A stretch of DNA of 64,000 bases from Nannochloropsis oceanica (taxonomy: Eukaryota > Sar > Eustigmatophyceae > Eustigmatales > Monodopsidaceae), in assembly GCA_004519485.1 (NCBI GenBank), contig CP038124.1, positions 359,387 through 423,386 on the forward strand. Direction: 5' to 3'. The notes below the pieces were generated by a model. The model was not told the DNA's origin and made no database searches. It saw only the letters and a list, made by a program, of their open reading frames with translations. The position numbers and the translations under genes are program-made. Shown piece by piece: positions 56,780 to 64,000 of this stretch. Every line of letters starts with the position of its first letter. The first letter of the stretch is position 1.

Positions 56780-59178
56780 TTATTGCCCTGAGAGTCCCTT
56801 TCTCCCTTTTCCTGCCGGGCAGATCTGATAAAATCCCCACACCTCATCGCCGTCAGAGGTATTTCTACTTTCACCCTCCCCACCAGCACTATAAGTGCTA
56901 TGAACACTGTCAATACTCCCAAAACTCGTATCCGGTGACCCCAAAATCACCGCCGAATCTTCCTCTACCCCGACCCATGCAACCGGCGACGACGGCTGAA
57001 CATATCTCGTCCTTCCTCCCTCCTCCTCCTCCTCCACCACCCGTCGACCCCTCCCTTCTCCCTTAACCCAAGCATGCTCCAAAACCTGCTCTAGTGTCGG
57101 CCTTTCCTCTGGGCGTGGACTTAACATCCACTCAATCAACTCGGCCGCTGCTGCCGGCAGCACCAATCCGTGCTCAGTGCTATAGAACTCAATCACCCTC
57201 CGCGCCTCCCCCTGACAAAGGAGCGCAAATACCACTTCCCCCGGATCGAGGTACAGCGGGTGCCGCGTCAGCATCATGTAAAGACATATTCCCAGGGACC
57301 AAATATCCGCCGCCAACCAATCAAGCACCGTTCCATTTACACACTCCGGCGGCATATACCCCTTTTTCCCATCCACGCTCCTTAGTCCTGTCCTTGACCT
57401 CCAATGCACCGCCCGCATTTCTTCCTCGGGCCAAAACCTTGCCATTTCCAAATCAATCAACCGACAGACCTTTTTCCCACATTTCTCGCTTTTGTTCCTT
57501 TTCTGTCGCTCCTCTTCCTCCTCCCCATTTCCATTACTCCCTTTCTCCCACATCTTCTTCTTATCCTTATCCTCCTCCTCCTCACACACCACCACGTTTT
57601 CCAAGCTCACATCTCCATGCGTCATGCCGTTTATTTTTAAAAATTGTAACCCCTGTACAACATCCGTAAAATAAGACCTAGCGACCTCTTCCTCCATCCC
57701 TTCCGTCGTCCCTGCCAGAGCGTCGAAGAGATCCCCTCCTGACGCGTAGGGGAAGAATAAATACAAGAAGGTATCGTCCGCCAGCGCGTCAAGCACAGGC
57801 ATGACGGGAGGAAGGCTTGTACTGCTACTGGTAGTGATGGTGGCGGTGGTGGTGTTGTTGCTGTTGTTGTTGTTGCTGCTGCTGCTGCTGTTGGGGGCTG
57901 CCATTGCAAGAATGTGGGTCGCTGCCAACTCGCCCAGGGGAGAATCGGAGGAAAGATGGGAAAAAGGATTGGAGGAGGAGGAGGAAGAGGAGGAAGAGGA
58001 GGAAGAGGAGGGGGAGGAGGGGGAGGAGGGGGAGGAGAGGGAGGGGAAGGAGGGCCACGTGTAGGCGTGCTTAATGACCTGAAGGGAGGGAGCGAAGAAA
58101 GGAGGACAAGGTGAAGAGATGGAGCCAGAGTGGATGATTGCAGACGGGATAAACGAAAGGGAGGAGGGGACGGAATGGGAACGTATTCAATGCCACCCAC
58201 AGGAAGAAGGGAGGGGGGGGAAACAGATGCAGGAATAAGGGACATAAAAAAATGCCGAATTATGTTCTCCTGTACCTTTCCCTCCTTATCCTAGTCGATC
58301 TTTTGTCTTACCTTGACAACCACCTGTTGCTGTTGAAGAAAAGAGGGAGGAGACGGAGTGGTGGGTAGGCCCCTCGCACGTTTTTTGTTGTGTGCATTGT
58401 CGACAGTAGAAGAAGGAGGTTCCGAGAGTGAAGGTGACGAAGGTGAAGACGATGATGATGATGATGATGATGATGAAGAAGAAGAAGAAGAAGAAAATGA
58501 AGAAGAGGAAGAAGATGATGAAGAAGAAGAAGATGAAGAAGAAGTATGCAGGGAAGAAGGGGATAGGTTCAAGGGGGTGGCGAGGTAGACAGCTGTTTGC
58601 AGGCGGCCCCCAGTGTCGGCGGCCGGCAAGGCGAGGGCCTCATTGATTTTGTAGGCGCTGGACGAGACGTCCGAGAAGACAATATGCCCGGGGGTGAAGG
58701 TGGGGAGGGAAGTGGAAGAAGAGAGTGGACGGGGAGGGGACCTTTGAACATCTGGTAAGGTGACAGCTGGTCCGGCGGCGAGGGCGTGATGGTAGGCACG
58801 GGGAAGGGGGATGAGCTGTCCTTGCGGCGTGGGGATCAGAAGGAAAGAGGGGTTGTTGAGGGTGGTATTTGGGCTGCTATCGCACGAACCAGTATTGGCG
58901 TCGGGAGGGCGTTGCGGGTAATGGCTGCTCCCTGGCGGAGGCGAGGAAGACTCAGGCATTGAAGAAAAAGGAACCGCGTGCCCTGTGGCCGTGGTGCTGC
59001 AGTCTAGCTCGAGCATGCTGTGAGAGGAGGATGAGGAGGCGGAAAGAGTGATAGTGGGTGAGTAATAGTGTGATTTGGAGTAGGATAAAACATGCATGCT
59101 GCGGGGACAACGACCGCCTGCACTGAAGAGGGAGTTAATGGGAGAAGAGAGGGAGTGTAAATCAAGTCGCAAAGACAA
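56780..59178 (-). CDS. Ser/Thr-kinase-like protein 3 with HGD and DLE motifs
   Basis: Two minus-strand exons (59178-58312, 58078-56780) join in phase 0 to 721 aa. The intron lies directly after the beta-3 strand (QVVVK|VIKHAY), the same position as in kinase 2. Residues 1-285 are Ser/Pro-rich with a very long Ser run. The domain shows SPLGELAATHILA (C-helix Glu), FLYLFFPYASGGDLFDAL, MTHGDVSLENVVV (about 443), RLIDLEMARFW, YMPPECVNG (PPE for APE), DIWSLGICLYMMLTRHPLY and PEERPTLEQVLEHAWV. A Glu/Lys-rich insert separates the catalytic loop from DLE. The C-terminal tail of about 90 residues contains an SSP/SPDTSF-type Ser-rich stretch. The gene is head-to-head with the WRAP73 homologue. It shares HGD, VSLEN and DLE with the other two kinases, so the three form a clear paralogous set. 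Confidence 0.83.
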
Positions 59179-60461
59179 GGCGGAAATACAAGACGGGACA
59201 TGGTGCCCATGGAGATGTTATGCGATGGTATAGGTGAGAGAGGGGTAAGGCAAGATGTCAAGGCTGCCGCGGCTCCGTCGCATTACAATTGCCGGGAGGC
59301 GATGCTCAATGCCGTTTGTCCACCATCAGGTGCTGTGTGTCGCCTTGTAGTCGCGTCGGCCCCCGACATCATCGGTCGAAGACTTAAATGTCCACAATCA
59401 TGTAGTGCGGAAGCAGGTGGGTGCTTATTCCATGTATGCCGAAACACCAGCCGCATGGCTTCTCACGCGAGACATACGTGAGAGCTCTTTCGCCTTTCCG
59501 CGCACATGAGAGCAAGGAAATGTGCCTGCTTCCCATTATTGGTTTCAGAAGTAGATCCTGGACTTGTGCTCCGACCTTGGCTGGTAAAACATGCCAATCT
59601 CGCGCCAGCAATAGGCTTAGCCAAGAAGTTATTGGTGGGTCACTGCAATGTCGCGTGGTATGACCCTGAAACCCGTTTTAACAGCCTTGAGTTCGCTTAA
59701 GACATAGTGTACGTAATCAAGATATAAGTTTCTGCGCCATTCACATGGTGTCGATGGCGTAAGAAATTAAAAATCGGGTGTTGGCCGATCGACGGTCTTT
59801 CTCCCTTCGTCTGGCTTTTGCCCGAAGTTTTGCCACCGCACTTTATCCGACGAACGATATCGATCGTTGGACAGGGCCAAAGTGCTGTGTCGCGTACGAT
59901 GCTGGGATGAAGGCTCTCAGGCACGTATCTATAGCCTTGAAAGGAGAGCGTGCGGTTGGGTAAGAAGGGTTGAACAAGGGGGTTGGAGCGTATTGGCATT
60001 GAGGAGAATTTTCAAATTCTGTTCTGTGCGGAGATTTGTTGATGCCAATGATCCTCAAGGGGAAGGAGAGAGGAGGAGGTGAACAAGCGCGGTGTAAGTG
60101 GACAGGCAGAGAAGATGGGGCTTCAGCAAGCTTTGCAAATTGTGCTTTCATTATTGTCCCACTTACTATGATGGTTTTCACGTGTATTGCAATACAAGAC
60201 TTTGGATGTATGGCCGCCGTGACAGCACTGATGCCCAAGAGGCGGGCCCCAGTGCCTTCCATTCTTCGTTCTTTTCTTCGCTCTAATTCTTCGTTCCGTG
60301 CTGCCCCTGCTGTGTGCCCATTCCATTTCATTCATCGCATTCTCACCGCCCATACCAACGCCTGATTCCTGCCGTGTTCCTCAAATTACAGGCCGGTCGC
60401 AGGCAATAATCAAGAAACCAAATCAAGTCAGAGGCAGTATTCAGCATCGTCATCCATCGTA
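59179..60461. promoter_or_regulatory. divergent gap between kinase 3 and WRAP73 genes
   Basis: This 1.3-kb gap holds the promoters of two divergent genes. Base composition is even and free of GGGA repeats except near 60060. No specific element could be named. Confidence 0.4.
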
Positions 60462-62825
60462 ATGGGGCGCGATGCAGGCACGAGTAACAGCTTCAGCAGC
60501 AGCACCACCAGCACCAGTACCAGTACCGGTGCCAGCAGCGGAAAAAATGATGCCGCAGCAGGGCGTCTCAACGACTTCTTATCGTCGACCCGGTACGTTC
60601 ATGTACTGTCACGCTCCTCCCTTCCCTCCTTCCCCCTTCCACCCTCATTTTCCCGCCCACCCACCTTTCCTTCACTTGTTCCCCTCCTCCCTCCTTCCTT
60701 CCCTACCTTTCCCCCAGAATCAAGAATCTCCTTTCCTCCCATGGACATGCCACCCTTGCCGCCGCCGCCTCCAGCAGCACTATCACTAGTAGCACCACCA
60801 ATACTCCGCAATACTCCTCCTCCCCCTCCGCTCCCACCCAGGTACAATCAGAACAAAAAGAAGAAATGGGGCAGCTGTACCCACACAGCAAGTTCCTGGT
60901 GGCTTGGTCTCCGGACGGAAGATACGTCGCTAGCATCAGCAAGAAACGGTTGACCGTTAGGGATCCGACCACCATGCTCATTGAATGCTACCGTTCGTTG
61001 TTCTCTTCCTTCTCCTCCTCCTCCTCTTCTTCTTTGGCAGCAAGAGGGCTACAGCAGCAGCAGCAGATGCACGAATCAGATTGGTTAGAATGGGGGGCGG
61101 ACTCCGATCTAATCGTGTGTGCCCGATGGGCGAGGGAAGGAGGGAGGGAAGGCGGGCGGGAGGAAGGGGTGGTGGAGGCGTTCCGGGTGAGTGATTCGAC
61201 CTGGTCCTGCCGGATTACTGCAGGCGCTGCTGGGTTCACCTATGCCTGTCTCAGCCCCTCTTTTGATCCCTACATTTCGAGCAGCAACACCAAAAACAAC
61301 AGCAGTGAGAAGGAGGGAGGGAGGGCAGGAGGGAGGGAAGGGCAGTACCTTTTGACTGTGAGTGACCTGTGGCTATCTCTCTCCTTGTGGTCGCTTGAAG
61401 ACGAGGAAGAGGGGCAGGAAGAGGTCTTCTCAGTGGCCCTCCCAAAAGTGAACGTCAAGCCCGCCTTCTCCCCCGACGGATCCCTGCTGCTCGTGGCGCG
61501 ACGGAGGGAGGGGAGGGACGAAGTGGGGCTGTACGGCAGACGGAGACGAGGAGGGAGCGAGGGAGGACGAGGGAGGGAAGGAGGGCGGGCGGGAGGAGGG
61601 TGGGTGTGTCTGCGTTCATTCTTGCCCGAGACGGCGGATTTGGTGGCATTAGAATGGGGTGCGGGAGGGAGGTATTTCCTAATTCGGGATACGCCCTTGG
61701 TCGGGGATGGTCTCTATGTCTACTCGCCGGATGGGGGAAAGCTGTTGTGGAAGCTCGAAGAGGGGAAGGAGGGCTCGATAGCAGGAGGAGGGGGGAGGAG
61801 GGGGGGGATTAGGTGTGAAGAGCGTGGCGCTCTCTGGAGGGGGAGGGAGGGAGGGAGGGAGGGAGTGGCTGGCTGTGGGGGGATGGGATGGGCGGGTGAG
61901 GGTGTGGTCGACGCTGACGTGGGGCCTGGTTTTGGAGGGGAAGTGCGGCAAGAAGGAGGGGATTAGGGACGGAGGGAGGGAGGGAGGGCGAGGTGACGAT
62001 GGGCCATCCTCTCAGCAGCGGCCGGCGGGAGCAGAGGGAGCAGCAACTGCTAACACCAACACCAACACCAGCAGCAACACCACCACCAACAACAACAATA
62101 ACAACAGCAGCAGCAACAGCGGCAGCAGCAGCAAACCACGGACGAGGTCCTTTGTGGCCTACACCCAACAGCAGTCACCCTATGACGACGCCTTCCATCC
62201 CTCCCTCCCTCCCTCCCTCCCCTTCCTCAAACCCGACCTGACAAAGGCCTTCCCCAAAATGGGTATCGGGCTCATGGCCTGGAGTACTGAGGGAGGGCGA
62301 GGGGAAGGGTGGGAGGGAGGACGCTTTCTCCTCACGCGAAACGACAGCATGCCGCGGGTGTTGTGGGTGTGGGATTTGGAAGTGCCAGGGCTGGCTGCTG
62401 TCCTCACCTTTGCAGCCCCTGTCCGAAGCGCGCAGTGGAGCCCTTCCTCCCCCCCTTCCTCGCCCTCCACCCCTCCCTCCTTGTGCATCGTGACGGGCGG
62501 GCCGAGGTTCTATGTGTGGTCGCCGGCAGTGAGGGAGGGAGGGGGGGAGGGGGGGTTACCTGATCCTCCGGCATGGTATGACCTTCCTGTGGGGGATGGG
62601 GGTCATTTCGATGTAATGAAGGTGAGGTGGGCGCCAAGGGAGGGAGGAAGGGAGGGAGGGGTGGAAGGAAAGGTGGGAGCAGTCGGGAGGCGGATTGAGA
62701 CGATGAGGTTGGAGGGGGGAGGGGAGGAGGGGGCGGAAGGGGGGGAGGTGGAGGAGGAGGATGAGGTGTTTTTGATTGCCTTGATGAGCTCTGAATATTG
62801 GTGTGTGTGTGCATTGAATCAATGA
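60462..62825 (+). CDS. WRAP73: WRAP73/WDR8 WD-repeat protein (frame break at poly-G)
   Basis: Exon 1 (60462-60592) joins exon 2 (60718-62825) in phase 2. One frame change at the G run 61800-61807 is needed, giving about 745 aa. The order of segments follows WRAP73: FLVAWSPDGRYVASISKKRL and VRDPTTMLIECYRSL, then DWLEWGADSDLIVCARW, WSCRITAGAAGFTYACLSP and VKPAFSPDGSLLLVARR. After the frame change come GLGVKSVALS, WLAVGGWDGRVRVWS, KMGIGLMAWS, LLTRNDSMPRVLWVWDLE, VRSAQWSP and VTGGPRFYVWSP. WRAP73 works with SSX2IP/Msd1 to anchor microtubule minus ends at centrosomes or spindle pole bodies. Low-complexity Gly/Arg and Asn/Ser runs are inserted between blades. The two halves lie in frames that differ by one nucleotide and no GT-AG intron explains this. 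Confidence 0.87.
61800..61807 (+). repeat. 8-G run in a G/A-rich tract at a frame change
   Basis: The run lies within a GGA/GGGA-rich segment of the WRAP73 gene, where the conserved reading frame shifts by one nucleotide. Confidence 0.75.
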
Positions 62826-63368
62826 GGGAGGGAGGAAGGGAATGAGGGATAGAGAGAGGGAGGGAGGAATATAAAAGAAGAGGGGGCAAAGACACCGTGC
62901 AGGTCAGTAAAATGGTGGATACGGAAGAGGGGGGGGCGGTTGGAAACTGTTAAAATTCAAACGAAGAAACGGGAAGGACACCGTTGAGACGAAGGGGGCA
63001 TCAAATAGAAAGAGAAGCTTTTCATATGTATATCTCTGTTATTGGTTGGTTGATTCTCTCTGCTTTTTTTATTTTCCTCTCATTGGGCGTTCTTGATTAT
63101 GTCTTTATTTATTCCCTATCATCTAATCATCATTTATCTGCCATCTAATTGTCATTTATCTATCATTTATTAATAATCTATTTATTTACCATTAAGTATA
63201 AAATCGACCATTTTTCCCAATTCTTGCCTCTTCTCTCCCTCCGTCCTTCTATCCTTCCCTCCCTGCCTCTTCATCGACCGGCACGTTTCTCCCTCATCGC
63301 ATTTCTTTTTCATTTCTCATTCACCTTGTTCCCTCCCTCCTTTCCTCCCTCCTTCCCTCCCTCCTCGT
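62826..63368. other. convergent intergenic gap
   Basis: The gap lies between the WRAP73 stop and the last exon of a minus-strand gene. It is AT-rich around 63060-63200 and then CCCT-rich. Nothing else is seen. Confidence 0.5.
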
Positions 63369-63838
63369 CTAGCCACTCCTAAATAGCCCTCCTCCCCCAT
63401 CGCCACCATCACCCACCTCCCCCCCCATTCCCCTTCTCGCCCTCTTCTCCTCCTCCTTCCCCACCTCCCCCTCGTCCAGTGCCCCTTGCGTTTTGTTTCT
63501 TGGAGGCAGCAGAATTTGAGGTGGCATGTACGAAGATGCAGGCCCCTGGCGGGGTGGTTGGGTCACCTGGGAGGGAATTAGGGAACGAGGGAACGAGGGA
63601 ACGAGGGAACGAGGGGAGGTAGGGAAGGAGGGGAGGCAGGAGGGCAGGAGGGAGGGACAAAGGAGGTTGGGAAGGAGGGAGGGAGGATAGATAAGTGGAT
63701 AAACGAACACGAGAAGGCTATTTCACTTCACTGCCCCTCAATTTATCTTCCTTTCCCTCCCTCCCTCCCTTCTTCCCTCCCTCCCTACCTGCTGCAACCA
63801 TATTTTGAATCCTGTCGCGAGCTTGGGAGGTGGCCCCA
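63369..63838 (-). CDS. 3' exons of an unidentified minus-strand gene, cut by the window edge
   Basis: Two minus-strand exons look real from their splice sites: 63838-63789 (acceptor CAG, donor GTAGGG) and a last exon starting at 63566 (acceptor CCCAG). The reading phase is uncertain. One phase gives GATSQARDRIQNMVAAG, which resembles the last helix of a KH domain, and then stops at 63409. The other gives a Pro/Gln-rich tail ending LFRSG with its stop at 63369. The body of the gene is outside the window, so no function is assigned. Confidence 0.3.
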
Positions 63839-64000
63839 CTGGAAGTGAGGGGGTAGGATGAGGGGGAGGGAGGGAAGAAGGGAGAGCAATGGCAGAACGG
63901 TGGGTAGGAGGACCAGCATGAGAAGGGGGAGGGAGGGAGGGAGAAGGGAGGGGGGGTTGGAAGGGAGGAGACGTTGAGAAGGAGGATGAAAAGGAGGAGG

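Noticed and set aside
1-64000. Search by eye for tRNA, rRNA, reverse transcriptase, integrase, transposase and capsid signatures
   Set aside because: None were seen on either strand; a dedicated covariance-model or profile search would be needed to exclude small RNA genes.

Overview
This is nuclear DNA of a eukaryote, most likely a heterokont alga of the Nannochloropsis (eustigmatophyte) type. The evidence is GT-AG introns with long pyrimidine tracts, pervasive GGGA/CCCT tetranucleotide repeats inside exons (read as Gly-Arg-Glu-Gly or Ser-Leu-Pro-Pro runs), and several N-termini that combine a hydrophobic signal with an Ala-Phe cleavage motif typical of secondary-plastid targeting. The species is inferred, not shown. 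No virus-like element, rRNA, tRNA or CRISPR array was seen. Gene models were assembled by eye from splice sites, reading phase and protein similarity from memory.

Layout. 0.6-13.7 kb: an ankyrin-repeat membrane protein (+), a small plastid membrane protein (-), plastid translation initiation factor IF-2 (+) and a cinnamoyl-CoA/dihydroflavonol reductase-like enzyme (-). A 114-bp inverted repeat lies between the last two. 14.9-21.3 kb: a giant gene (+) that fuses a Set2-type histone methyltransferase, a KH domain, a cyclin K/T-like domain, a CDK12-like pseudokinase and an RS tail. 22.3-28.1 kb: an ankyrin/histidine-phosphatase protein (+) and a plastid ferredoxin-reductase-like protein (+). 29.4-36.0 kb: a full-size ABCG transporter (-). 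36.4-37.9 kb: a CTD-phosphatase-like HAD protein (+). 39.2-59.2 kb: three paralogous Ser/Thr-kinase-like genes with HGD and DLE in place of HRD and DFG. Between them lie a SUV39-type SET gene with an F-box-like start (-), a CCCH-zinc-finger/Nudix gene (+) and an MGST1-like MAPEG glutathione transferase (-). 60.5-62.8 kb: a WRAP73/WDR8 homologue (+). The right edge carries the last exons of an unidentified minus-strand gene.

How genes relate. Genes alternate in divergent and convergent pairs, so several 0.4-1.3 kb gaps probably serve as shared promoters. The Set2 fusion is the outstanding item. In animals CDK12/cyclin K or CDK9/cyclin T phosphorylates the RNA polymerase II tail and the separate SETD2 protein then reads that mark. 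Here the methyltransferase and a degenerate cyclin-CDK pair share one polypeptide. Three genes (H3K9-type SET, CCCH-Nudix, WRAP73) change frame exactly at a poly-G tract, which points to assembly error or slippage.
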